Assembly (NCBI GenBank): GCA_040218535.1
Contig: JAVJRG010000012.1
Location: forward strand, 62,001 to 126,000
Reading direction: 5' to 3'
DNA length: 64,000 bases
DNA from: Lacipirellulaceae bacterium
Lineage (GTDB): Bacteria; Planctomycetota; Planctomycetia; Pirellulales; Lacipirellulaceae
The notes under the pieces were generated by a model. It saw nothing but the letters and a program-made list of their open reading frames with translations. It was not told where the DNA came from and did no database searches. Of the stretch, positions 27,306-35,666 are shown piece after piece (position 1 is the stretch's first letter; each line of letters begins with the position of its first letter). The position numbers were made by a program, and so were the translations under genes.

Positions 27306-28325
27306 ATGCCTTTCGCCAGACCCCTGATACTTACCCATCTCGTAGTCTTAATTCTCAATGCTTCTTCCGCCTGCGGACTTGCAGGCACCATCATCAATGG
27401 TGATGGTCTCAGGGGTGGCCTTCGCTGGGATGCCAAGCCGTACTCAATTGGAGGCTTTGAACGTTCGCTTGATGGCGGACTTCGCTACTCGCTACAAGGA
27501 GGCTCATACGAAGCGCTCAGGAATCGCTTCACCTGGGATGGTGATGCTCCGTCGGTCTCTGCATTCGCTGATGCAGTGAAACAAGCCTTCCGCGCTTGGG
27601 AATCTGTAGATCCCGTAACCGGACTTGGTACCGACATACGCTTTGTTGAAGACCTAGCTACGCCCGCTGACGGAGATGGTAGCTTCGGATCGGTGAGTTT
27701 CTTCGGAGCCGAGATTGACATCTTCGGCTACGACGGAGGGGCTGATGGTATGGATGGCTTTGCTGCGTGGAACTTCTCGAACAAGCCTGCAAACCTCACA
27801 TCTGGGGTAGATAACTACCCTGGCAGCACAACCTTCATTGGTGTAGACATCTCAATGAACTCCAACTCTGCGAAAGTATGGAAGCTAGACATTTTCAGAA
27901 GAGTGCTCACTCACGAGATAGGCCATGCAATTGGGCTAGGCGATCTTGAGAGCGACATCAATCCAGATTTTATTGACGACAACTTCGATGGCTCGGATGC
28001 CGATTCTGTCCGAGCGACGCTGACAAATTCTTGGGCCAAGTTGGTGAACCCTTTTGACCCTGCTTCGTCACCGCTTTCGGTTTATACAGTGCCACAGGGT
28101 GATCCCGGACTTCAAACAGTCGGCATCGAACTCCTGATGGAAAGTCGTGCAGACGATGATCCCCTCGGTAATCCAGCATCAAACTTAGTCCCGCTGATGA
28201 ATGATGACTATGGTATGCGACAGTTTCTTTATCCTGTTCATGTTCCAGAACCAGCATCTTTGCTGCTTGTTGGAATCGCTTCATGCCACATCATGACTTG
28301 CTCAAGACGGACTAAATCAGGCTAG
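27306..28325 (+). CDS. Secreted matrixin-like zinc metalloprotease with PEP-CTERM tail
   Basis: A protein of 339 residues from ATG 27306, chosen because GGAG lies six bases upstream and a signal peptide starts at once (PFARPLILTHLVVLILNASSA); the frame is open to 27165, inside a terminator hairpin. Near residue 202 it has HEIGHAIGLGD, the metzincin zinc-site pattern HExxHxxGxxD of matrixins. The C-terminus has VPEPASLLLVGIA followed by basic residues, the PEP-CTERM signal read by exosortase in Planctomycetota, Verrucomicrobiota and some proteobacteria. It would be an exported, surface-sorted protease. Substrate unknown. The exosortase is not in the window, so the tail relies on host genes. 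The last hydrophobic stretch is short and interrupted by Cys and His, so sorting may be imperfect. Confidence 0.82.
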   Translation: MPFARPLILTHLVVLILNASSACGLAGTIINGDGLRGGLRWDAKPYSIGGFERSLDGGLRYSLQGGSYEALRNRFTWDGDAPSVSAFADAVKQAFRAWESVDPVTGLGTDIRFVEDLATPADGDGSFGSVSFFGAEIDIFGYDGGADGMDGFAAWNFSNKPANLTSGVDNYPGSTTFIGVDISMNSNSAKVWKLDIFRRVLTHEIGHAIGLGDLESDINPDFIDDNFDGSDADSVRATLTNSWAKLVNPFDPASSPLSVYTVPQGDPGLQTVGIELLMESRADDDPLGNPASNLVPLMNDDYGMRQFLYPVHVPEPASLLLVGIASCHIMTCSRRTKSG

Positions 28326-28461
28326 TAGCTCCACCCCTAGAGATTTTCTAGTCGCCAGAAGTGCTAACAAGTACGGTAGGATGTGAGAACGCATAGTTTG
28401 AGTTCATTTCACACATTCATAAAACCTTTAGTTCGTCGGGTTTCTGCCGACTAATTTACTA

Positions 28462-28677
28462 ATGAGAGCGGTATCTGAAGTATTGACAACAGTCAGACGA
28501 AGCCAAAATGGCTCCGCTATACTTGAGTACGCCATAGCGATTGCCTTGATCAGTCTTCTCGCATTAGCTGGCATCAGCTCAACTGGGCAATCCGCAAAGA
28601 AGAACTTCCGATGCATTGGTAAGAATCTAAATGGCATTCAGTGCGACAATGCCGGCGGTCAAGGAAACGATGGATAG
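28462..28677 (+). CDS. Flp/Fap-type (type IVb) pilin-like protein
   Basis: A 71-residue protein with the prepilin pattern RRSQNG-SAILEYAIAIALI: predicted cleavage after Gly17, mature residue 5 Glu and residue 6 Tyr, then a hydrophobic helix. This is the Flp pilin signature (Tad pili). The short tail has two Cys (FRCIGKNLNGIQC) that could form a disulphide. No Tad assembly genes are present, so it would need host machinery or be a pseudopilin. It ends one base before the end of the convergent kinase gene. The ribosome site is weak. Confidence 0.7.
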   Translation: MRAVSEVLTTVRRSQNGSAILEYAIAIALISLLALAGISSTGQSAKKNFRCIGKNLNGIQCDNAGGQGNDG

Positions 28678-28678
28678 G

Positions 28679-30841
28679 TTACTCAATAAGCAGGTGAGCG
28701 ATGCGTTGTGCTCGACCGCTTCTGAGAATCACCTCAACCAAGCCTCCTAGAACGACAACAACTGCGACGCCAGTCAGAGGGATGAAATAGCCCTGAAAGA
28801 GCCAAACGAACTGGAGCGTTGGCAGCAATACCGCTGACGCTACAGTCGCTGCTAGAAGATTCTTGTAATTTAGCAATCGAAACCCGAGAGCGAGCAAGAA
28901 TACCAGCCATGCACCCCCGTAAGCAATAACCTTTGAAGGAAGGCCTCGAATCCAGTCGCCTTGCAAGAGGTTTCCAAGCATTGTAGCGTGAATCTCGACA
29001 CCAGCCGTTTTGCCAGAATACGGGGTCTGAAACATATCTGGTCTAACTGACTGCGTTGGTAATGTTCGGTGGAAACCAATCAAAAACCAGGAGTCTTTGA
29101 ATGGCTCAAGCTCGGCATCTGAAAGCGACAGTACGTCAGCAAAAGAAACGCTTCGAAGCGTTCCGTTCGGGCCGTAGTAGTTGATTAGATCATTTGATGA
29201 GGGTACTTGGTGATACCCGAAGTTCTCATCACCGAAAACAACTGGTGCAAGCGGAGGGTAGTTAAAACTGCTACTGCCAACGAGTGGAAACTCGCGAATC
29301 ACTCCGCTACTCTGTCGAATCCCAATCGAGAAGACTCCCGCAGCAGCTTCTTGAAATTTAGGGATTGGGAGGATTCGTTTCGTTGTAGTACGAATCACTC
29401 CGCTGGAAGTTGCCCGTACACGGTGCTGGACACCCTCTGCGATGAAGGTTGGAGAATGAGCCATCGCAGCAGCTAACTGATTATCGGTAGCCAGCTCGGT
29501 TTCCTCCTTGAAGACAAAATCTATGACGATTCCACGGGGCTTCGCATCAGCTAAGCGCTGAAGGAGTCTTGTTTGAAGCTCTCTTGGCCAAGGCCTTAGT
29601 TCTGACGCTCCTAGTCGCTCATAGCTCTCATCATCTATCCGAACGACAACGATGTTCTTGGGAGGCGTTGTCGCTCCACGCAGCATGAACCAAGTGTCAA
29701 GGGACCAAAGGTTGGCTTTTCCTAAGAGGCCGTTGGCTGGCGTCACCAGAATTAAGTAGCTGAGAGCTAGAAACGTTGCCGCTATAAGATTCTGCCGCAC
29801 AACGCTTAGCTCAGACCAAAAGCGACTCAGGAAGTTCCAAACTCGTTGGATAAGCCTCTTCTGATTTTCAGATTTCTCCTTTCGAAGGTGCCTCATCGCA
29901 TCGTCGTTGGCGATGATGCCCTCAGTCTTCAACTTATCAGTTAAAAGCACTACAAGCTCGCGAGCGGTCTGGTAGCGGTGATCGGGTGACTTTGCAGCGC
30001 ACCGCCTAACCATCGTCTCAAACCAGGAGGGGGCAGTCGCCCCAAACTCACCAAGGGTAGGAAGACGCTCCGCGATGTGCTTTCCGGCCAAAGCGACGTG
30101 GCCATCGGCTTCAAACGGCTTCTTTCCGGTTATGAGTTCAAACGCAACTATCCCAAACGCGTAGATGTCCGCACGAGTATCGAATCCCCCACTGCTGAAT
30201 AACTCAGGAGCCATGTAGTATGAGGTTCCGAGGGCATTGCCAGTCTGAGTAAGGCCCTGATCCTCAAATAGCGACTTTGCGATACCGAAGTCGGCTAACT
30301 TGATTGCTCCGGCTTTGGTGACCATTACGTTTGATGGTTTGAGGTCGCGGTGAATTATTCCTTCGGCGTGAGCAGTGTGAAGGGCGAGAGCAATTCCGCG
30401 AAGAAACACAAGTGCTGAACCAAGACTGAAGGCACCTCGTTCTTCAAGTGCATCGGCAAGAGTCTCTCCCTCAACATACTCCATTACGATGAATCGCAAC
30501 CCGTCTGAGGACGTGCCGCTATCAAAGACACGAACAATGTTTTTATGAGAGAGTTTTCGAGCCAAATAGACTTCTTGGTCGAATCGTTTGAGGTGATTCT
30601 CGTCTCTTGAAAGCCCCCAAGAGAGCAGCTTCAACGCCACTCGTTGATTACGCAGGGCTAAGTCCTCGGCCATGTAGACTGAGCCCATACCTCCTGCACC
30701 AATTTTCTTCACTATCCTGTACCGCTCCGCGATCACAACGCCGTCGAAAAGCTCCACATTTCCCTCACGGTTTACGTTTGCAACAGATATTAGTCGAGAG
30801 ACTATGGTTGAGCAAAGGTAAACACAAAGAACAACGCTCAC
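28679..30841 (-). CDS. Ser/Thr protein kinase with CHASE2 sensor domain
   Basis: A 720-residue protein. The kinase domain comes first: glycine loop IGAGGMGSVY, catalytic Lys in RVALKLL, HRDLKPSN near residue 164 and the DFG motif in LADFGIAKS. A transmembrane segment (NLIAATFLALSYLILVTP) leads to an extracytoplasmic CHASE2 domain (LDTWFMLRGATTPPKNIVVV onward, about residues 375-600), and three C-terminal helices follow. CHASE2 kinases are signal receptors with unknown ligands and are common in planctomycetes. The start is a GTG without a strong ribosome site, so the real start may be a little downstream, nearer VIAERYRIVKK. No partner gene is evident. Confidence 0.88.
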   Translation of the reverse strand: MSVVLCVYLCSTIVSRLISVANVNREGNVELFDGVVIAERYRIVKKIGAGGMGSVYMAEDLALRNQRVALKLLSWGLSRDENHLKRFDQEVYLARKLSHKNIVRVFDSGTSSDGLRFIVMEYVEGETLADALEERGAFSLGSALVFLRGIALALHTAHAEGIIHRDLKPSNVMVTKAGAIKLADFGIAKSLFEDQGLTQTGNALGTSYYMAPELFSSGGFDTRADIYAFGIVAFELITGKKPFEADGHVALAGKHIAERLPTLGEFGATAPSWFETMVRRCAAKSPDHRYQTARELVVLLTDKLKTEGIIANDDAMRHLRKEKSENQKRLIQRVWNFLSRFWSELSVVRQNLIAATFLALSYLILVTPANGLLGKANLWSLDTWFMLRGATTPPKNIVVVRIDDESYERLGASELRPWPRELQTRLLQRLADAKPRGIVIDFVFKEETELATDNQLAAAMAHSPTFIAEGVQHRVRATSSGVIRTTTKRILPIPKFQEAAAGVFSIGIRQSSGVIREFPLVGSSSFNYPPLAPVVFGDENFGYHQVPSSNDLINYYGPNGTLRSVSFADVLSLSDAELEPFKDSWFLIGFHRTLPTQSVRPDMFQTPYSGKTAGVEIHATMLGNLLQGDWIRGLPSKVIAYGGAWLVFLLALGFRLLNYKNLLAATVASAVLLPTLQFVWLFQGYFIPLTGVAVVVVLGGLVEVILRSGRAQRIAHLLIE

Positions 30842-31004
30842 AGCTCGCCAGCAGGTGAATTGGCGTGTGTGATTAGCGAAGAAACGGTATCAATCAGCTA
30901 ATACTAGATCACCAATTTGCGTCCATCTGCTGCACTATTGCACGCTCGTTGAATGCTTGCGAATAACTCTCACAGAACAGCAAGCTGCTTAGGGGAGTTA
31001 TACG

Positions 31005-32084
31005 ATGGAAATTGTCAATGCAATCTTTAGACGAGAAGAAGGATCACCAGCGAAATTATCCGACGCTGATCTTCCATCGCATAGAACAGCTACACGTCTC
31101 CACTCTCCTGAGCAAGCAATATTTCTAGCTCGTAACGTAGTTGACCGTATTCAATCTTACAGAGATGCTTTCGTCAGGCATGGAGTAGATGGACCGGCAG
31201 CGGACTTGCTCGTTGATTGTGCGGGCAACCCTCGGGTCATTGGAGCAACCTACCGAGCAATAAAGGAAAGTCTTCCAGAGGTAATCAATCTGGAAGCCCT
31301 TACCTTGCTAGTGAGGTCAGCGGAAGGCAATCCTCAGAACGTTAGAGATATAGTATCTCGCTATAAGAAAATTGAGGCTTCACTAGGCATCGATTTAGAC
31401 TCTTTCGGAGGATTATCTACGGAGGAGCGCGAAAGAGTTGTAGCAGATATATGCCTCGGAATGACATGCCTCGGAAACAAAGACTCCGAAATGTCAGTTG
31501 CACCGCAAAAGGCTTACGACATGCTTATTAACATGTACGGACGCTATAGGGATGTTGGGATGTCTCCTTTAGTATCCGCTAACATGCTGAAGTTCTATTC
31601 AGAACCAGCTGTCTGCACTAGCACACCTAAGCAGCTTCACGATCGCCTTGCCTATATCGAGTCATGTATCAGCCCGCGTGCTATGGAAGACAACGTATAT
31701 TCAGCCGCAAATATATTCTTTCAAAGCCACTACGCTCAGATGCCCCTAGATCGAGTTCTGACGCAGTTCACAGCACGCGAAGAAGCACTACGGCAGAATG
31801 AAGATTACCTTCCAGGAAATGCAAGAGCTTGCCTGTTCGTCTGCCTAACAGCTGAGATGATGGCCGCTGCCTCGCCCTATAGCTTGGCGGAAGCAATGCA
31901 AAGAACGTGTGCCCTATATCATGTCCTTCGTAGTGAAGGAAAATCGAGTGCCCTCGCATCGACGATGGTCCAAGCGTCGATAAGCTATGCTCCACCACAA
32001 GCAGATGACGCTAGCCCCACTAATGACCCAATTGATAGAATGGAAGAAGAACGAAGAAGAATTTTGGAGGGAGCATTGGATTAA
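31005..32084 (+). CDS. Hypothetical helical protein
   Basis: I do not recognise this 359-residue protein. It has no signal peptide or membrane segment and appears almost wholly alpha-helical, with scattered Cys (for example CLGMTCLGN, ESCISP, ARACLFVCL) and an acidic/basic C-terminal helix (RMEEERRRILEGALD). GGGGAG eight bases before the ATG and a long open frame support it as a real gene. Neighbours are the divergent kinase and the small regulator at 32197, neither in an operon with it. Codon use looks AT-richer than the copper genes further on, which suggests a different origin. Confidence 0.65.
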   Translation: MEIVNAIFRREEGSPAKLSDADLPSHRTATRLHSPEQAIFLARNVVDRIQSYRDAFVRHGVDGPAADLLVDCAGNPRVIGATYRAIKESLPEVINLEALTLLVRSAEGNPQNVRDIVSRYKKIEASLGIDLDSFGGLSTEERERVVADICLGMTCLGNKDSEMSVAPQKAYDMLINMYGRYRDVGMSPLVSANMLKFYSEPAVCTSTPKQLHDRLAYIESCISPRAMEDNVYSAANIFFQSHYAQMPLDRVLTQFTAREEALRQNEDYLPGNARACLFVCLTAEMMAAASPYSLAEAMQRTCALYHVLRSEGKSSALASTMVQASISYAPPQADDASPTNDPIDRMEEERRRILEGALD

Positions 32085-32196
32085 CCAGAAGTTTACATGT
32101 ATGAAGAGCGTCTCGCAGACACCGGCTTTCTTAAGTCCAGAGTTTGATCGGTGCCCAGCGTGAGATATATCATTGAATGTGCGAAGGCCATTACCA

Positions 32197-32409
32197 CTAT
32201 GCCTTGCCATCAAATAGAAACCCAACCTCGCACTTCAGGTTGCTGCAAATAACATCAAGAGTTCGCAGCGTGATGTTAGCTGACTGGCTTTCTATTCGAC
32301 AAACAGTTGTCCGGTCAATCCCGAGCCGTTTTGCGAAATCTCCTTGGCTTTCGTTGCCTCGGAGTTTCTTCATTGTGATCGCTAGCTTTCTGGCCAGTTC
32401 TGCTTTCAT
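32197..32409 (-). CDS. XRE-family helix-turn-helix regulator
   Basis: A 70-residue protein consisting of one Cro/CI-type domain: SQGDFAKRLGIDRTTVCRIE is the helix-turn-helix, followed by the usual NITLRTLDVICSNL helix. It is a DNA-binding regulator without sensor domain. It is divergent from the response regulator at 32453 with about 40 bases between them, so it could control that gene and itself. It is not close to a toxin gene. The ribosome site is weak. Confidence 0.8.
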   Translation of the reverse strand: MKAELARKLAITMKKLRGNESQGDFAKRLGIDRTTVCRIESQSANITLRTLDVICSNLKCEVGFLFDGKA

Positions 32410-32452
32410 CAGGCAAGCTAATCACGTCTACCTGTGAACATGTGCACATTCC

Positions 32453-32905
32453 TTGAATACCTCTAAGGTGCACTGGCATCTTATACGTAAATTCACTGAC
32501 TGGAGGCTCTTGGCCACGATAATAATCTGTGATGACAGCGAGTTATGCCGACGCGTTTTAAGGCTCACCATCGAGTCGATGCGTAATGATGTGGCATGTG
32601 TGGAAGTTGCAACGGGCGCTGAACTACTCAACTACATTAAGGCGAACGAGCACCCAAGCTTAGTTTTCTTGGATTTGAGAATGCCCGATAGGGACGGCTT
32701 CAGAACGCTAGCGGACCTTCAGGCAATGGAGGCCAGCTTCAAGGATTTGAAAATAGTAGCCTACAGCGTACTCGCGTCAGAAGCGGATAAGGTTCGGTCG
32801 CTGGAAGCAGGCTTTGACGCATTCCTTGGCAAACCTTTTAGTCGCTCTGAGCTAACGCTGCTTCTAACCAATTTACTTGGAGGAGAGACTGGTGGCTTCT
32901 CATAG
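32453..32905 (+). CDS. Single-domain response regulator
   Basis: A CheY-like receiver: acidic pocket in IIICDDSE, phospho-acceptor Asp in VFLDLRMPD, conserved Ser in AYSVLAS and Lys in LGKPFSR. There is no output domain, so it would act through protein contacts. The start is uncertain: TTG 32453 gives 150 residues, but TTG 32510 follows GGAGG closely and would start just before the first strand (ATIIICDD), giving 131 residues, which is the usual receiver length. No histidine kinase is nearby. A 7-bp inverted repeat (CCAACAC ... GTGTTGG, 32916-32943) follows. Confidence 0.8.
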   Translation: MNTSKVHWHLIRKFTDWRLLATIIICDDSELCRRVLRLTIESMRNDVACVEVATGAELLNYIKANEHPSLVFLDLRMPDRDGFRTLADLQAMEASFKDLKIVAYSVLASEADKVRSLEAGFDAFLGKPFSRSELTLLLTNLLGGETGGFS

Positions 32906-33109
32906 AGTAAGCTTGCCAACACTGCCTGTTGCGAATGTGTTGGAGGCCGTTTAACAGGTGCATTCATGCAGCAAGTATTAATCCTGGTAGTGTCATTATT
33001 TAGCGAATCGACTTCGAAAATCATCACGTTCCACGTTCCAATCGCAATACGTTATCGTGAAACTGGAATTGATTGGGCTTGCTGTGGCTAAGCACTCCAT
33101 TTCTTAAAG

Positions 33110-34024
33110 TCATTCAATCGTCGGCGGCTTTACTCCCATCTTCTTAAGTTTAATGAGATACGCGTCTGGATCGGCATGCAACTTCTTTGCACAGCCGGCA
33201 CAGCAAATGTAGACAGCCTGACCTTTAACATCGACCTTGAGCGGAGCACCCATCCCGCCGAGCGGCTCATCCATTACCGGACACACCTTTTGTGCGTCGA
33301 TCGCCTGGGCATCGGCTAGCGTGGCTTTGAAGACTCCGGGGCGGACCTGCTCGCCTTTCGCCTCGTAGTACTTGGTAAGGTACAATTGCGGCGATTTCTT
33401 CACTTTTTCGCTGCATCCGGCACAGCATACGAACAGTGGCTTTCCATCTACCATGACCTTTGGCGGTGCCCCCATAGAGCCGAGCTTCTTGCCGCTAACC
33501 GGGCAAGTTCGCTGCAAGCTGACCAGCATTGCATCAGCCAACGTATTGTCTTTCACGATGCCCATCGCATGAAATGAAAGCGGTTGCGCGGCAATGCCAT
33601 CGAGAGTCACGTCCATATGGATGGTGTGGTCGATGATTTTAGATAGGTCAACGCCGACACCTATCGCGCTGTTCTTGAGCGGTTTCAATTCGTACGGGTA
33701 CTCCTTGGTATTATCGTTAATTCGCAAGGTTAGCGAGCCAGACGCCTTCGGCGCTGCGAGTACCTTTCCTTCCTTGTCTAGCAGCATGAACATGATGCCT
33801 CTGGGGACAATGACGGTTTCGATGGTATGTGATCCAACTGTCGGAACAGTTCCGCCATGTGTCCCCTTTTCGCTCTCGCCGTGGTCGTGCTTCTCCGTTG
33901 TGGCATGATCATGTGTGCTGTGCTGGTGTACGGAGTGACCATGCTCTTGGCCGGACACATTGGACGTGATGATACAAGTCGCCACAGCAACCGCTAGTAA
34001 GCTCGGAAGGGTTTGCGAAGACAT
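33110..34024 (-). CDS. Secreted metal-binding protein, HGG module plus two CPV/CC-GC domains
   Basis: A 304-residue protein with a signal peptide, a His-rich stretch (HGHSVHQHSTHDH), a module starting GTHGGTVPTVG, then two copies of a Cys domain of about 45 residues with the pattern C-P-V-x4-LG-x-MG-x-P-x-x-V ... CC-x-GC ... P-x-x-YL. The Cys pairs resemble TRASH/YHS-type metal sites, so binding of copper or another soft ion in the periplasm is likely. The linker GEQVRPGVFKATLADA recurs in the protein at 52572. CGGAGA lies before the ATG. It follows the one-domain lipoprotein (34087) by 62 bp on the same strand. Confidence 0.75.
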   Translation of the reverse strand: MSSQTLPSLLAVAVATCIITSNVSGQEHGHSVHQHSTHDHATTEKHDHGESEKGTHGGTVPTVGSHTIETVIVPRGIMFMLLDKEGKVLAAPKASGSLTLRINDNTKEYPYELKPLKNSAIGVGVDLSKIIDHTIHMDVTLDGIAAQPLSFHAMGIVKDNTLADAMLVSLQRTCPVSGKKLGSMGAPPKVMVDGKPLFVCCAGCSEKVKKSPQLYLTKYYEAKGEQVRPGVFKATLADAQAIDAQKVCPVMDEPLGGMGAPLKVDVKGQAVYICCAGCAKKLHADPDAYLIKLKKMGVKPPTIE

Positions 34025-34086
34025 GCGTATATTCTCCGTGAGGGAAGGAAATGGATGACGTGAAATCGTAACCGTTAGCAGCCTGA

Positions 34087-34503
34087 TTAATCGTTGAGCT
34101 GAGCTAGGTATTTATCCGGATCGGCGAGGAGTTGGTCTTTGCAACCGTCACAGCAGATCCAAACCGTCTGGCCTTTGACTTCGACCTTTTTCGGCTCCCC
34201 CATCGTGCCGAGCATTTCACCGCTGACCGGGCAGAAGTGTTGCTTCATCGCTGATTCGCGATCTTCTTCGGAGAAGCTAGCTAGCGATTCTTTCATTTTC
34301 TCCATATCGGTCTTACCCGTATCGTCGCTGTCCCCGTGGTCATGCCCGGCATGGCCATGCTCCAAATCTGCGTGAGCGGTCGAATCTGCTTCGACATCCG
34401 GCGTTAAAGCGTTTGGTGTGTCCAACTCGGTAGAACCGCAACCCGAGATGGCTACTATCAGCCCAAATCCGAATACGGCGGTGAGCAAGAGCTTTAGCGG
34501 CAT
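34087..34503 (-). CDS. Lipoprotein with His-rich stretch and one CPV/CC-GC domain
   Basis: A 138-residue protein: lipobox AISGC (Cys22), His-rich region (HADLEHGHAGHDHG), a charged helix, then a single domain CPVSGEMLGTMGEPKKV ... ICCDGCKDQLLADPDKYL. It has the same Cys domain as the proteins at 33110 and 52572. It is likely anchored in the outer membrane or the periplasmic face of the inner membrane and binds soft metal. GGGAG lies seven bases before the ATG. It is the first gene of a two-gene minus-strand unit and divergent from the anti-sigma gene at 34772. Confidence 0.78.
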   Translation of the reverse strand: MPLKLLLTAVFGFGLIVAISGCGSTELDTPNALTPDVEADSTAHADLEHGHAGHDHGDSDDTGKTDMEKMKESLASFSEEDRESAMKQHFCPVSGEMLGTMGEPKKVEVKGQTVWICCDGCKDQLLADPDKYLAQLND

Positions 34504-34771
34504 GGGTTCGCTCCCAGAAAAACGGTGAACTAGGTCATTGAGGACCCGATGTAGAGTTCGATGCCGATGCTGGGCAATTCTTCACGTGAAATCTGAGAAT
34601 CTGCGGCCCAGCAGGGTTGGCCGCGTTACTTCCGGTTTCTCGCGTTCAAAGCGTGAAGAAGTAGTGATACCGAGCATCAAAATCGTGTCCTCCAAGATCG
34701 CTTCTCGGACCGGCGAGAGCACGGCATAATGCATTTGTCCCTGCTTTGGCCCCCTGAATGGATGTTTCGCC
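34504..34771. promoter_or_regulatory. Divergent control region with TTCACGTGAA palindrome
   Basis: These 268 bases must drive the minus-strand lipoprotein unit and the plus-strand anti-sigma/CusBA unit. A perfect 10-bp palindrome TTCACGTGAA lies at 34581-34590. No CsoR-type ATACC-N7-GGTAT site is present. Small frames on both strands cross the region but have no ribosome site or recognisable product. Confidence 0.4.
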
Positions 34772-35644
34772 ATGAAATGCACCGATATTCAAGATCAACT
34801 TTCGGCATTCTATGATGGCGAGTTATCCGATGAGTCGCACGCTAGGATGGCTCAGCATCTGGCCGAATGTGAGTCATGCGCTGCGGAATTTGCGGGCTTC
34901 ACGGATGTGGCGCGGGCCGTGAGCCAAATGCCTCAGCCGAAGGTTCCACCTGCGATTTGGAAAGGTCTCGCGGTTAAACTGGCCGCTGGAGAATCGAATG
35001 AATCGGCCAAACCGCAACCAGTGTCATGCCAAGACCACAACCGGCACTGGTGGACATTGTCCCGACAACTGGCTTTGGCCGCGTCGGTGCTGCTGATGTT
35101 GGGCTTTGGATACTGGATGAGTCGCGGTACGGACCACCCTCACTCCGGTGATCAGGCACATGGTGCCGAATTCGTGGCGACGATGGATCATTATTTGAGG
35201 CAGCTTCCTGCCGATCCCGACGCGGCTGAGCAGTTCCTCTTGAATAAGTACGATGGACAACGCGTTAATGCGGACGACGCAGTCCATTTAGTTGGCTATC
35301 GTCCTGCCGTTTCCAAAGGACTACCGGACGGCTATTTGCTGGCTTCTACTAGCGTTCTCAAAATGCCCTGCTGCACATGCGTCAAAGCAGTGTGTAAACG
35401 GCAAGATGGCTCGACTCTCGTTTTGTTTGAACATGACGACGAAAAGGCAGAATGGTTTGGCGATCGTCAGACAAATATGGCAATGTGTGGAGACAAGGAG
35501 TGTTGTCTGGTCGAACTTGATTCGAACATCGCGGCCACTTGGAAACGGGGTTCGCGATCATTGACTGCGGTTGGTATTCAGGATGTTGAGGAAGTCAACA
35601 CACTGGTGAGTTGGCTGGACGCGAAAGTTGAATCAGCACTGTAA
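34772..35644 (+). CDS. Anti-sigma factor with zinc finger and Cys-rich outer domain
   Basis: A 290-residue membrane protein. The N-terminus has the anti-sigma zinc-finger pattern H-x3-C-x2-C (His29, Cys33, Cys36; HLAECESC) after the helix QLSAFYDGELS. A transmembrane segment follows (LALAASVLLMLGFGYWMS). The outer domain contains MPCCTCVKAVCKR and CGDKECCLVE, two Cys clusters that could sense metal and release the sigma factor. No sigma gene lies next to it; the only ECF sigma gene is at 43482, beyond the CusBA genes. It overlaps the open frame of the following adaptor gene, so they are one transcription unit. Confidence 0.82.
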   Translation: MKCTDIQDQLSAFYDGELSDESHARMAQHLAECESCAAEFAGFTDVARAVSQMPQPKVPPAIWKGLAVKLAAGESNESAKPQPVSCQDHNRHWWTLSRQLALAASVLLMLGFGYWMSRGTDHPHSGDQAHGAEFVATMDHYLRQLPADPDAAEQFLLNKYDGQRVNADDAVHLVGYRPAVSKGLPDGYLLASTSVLKMPCCTCVKAVCKRQDGSTLVLFEHDDEKAEWFGDRQTNMAMCGDKECCLVELDSNIAATWKRGSRSLTAVGIQDVEEVNTLVSWLDAKVESAL

Positions 35645-35666
35645 GAAGGGGCTCACAAACGAGGAA

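Noticed and set aside
34538-34782. Small frames on both strands in the divergent control region
   Set aside because: No ribosome site, no recognisable product, and position within a region that must contain two promoters.
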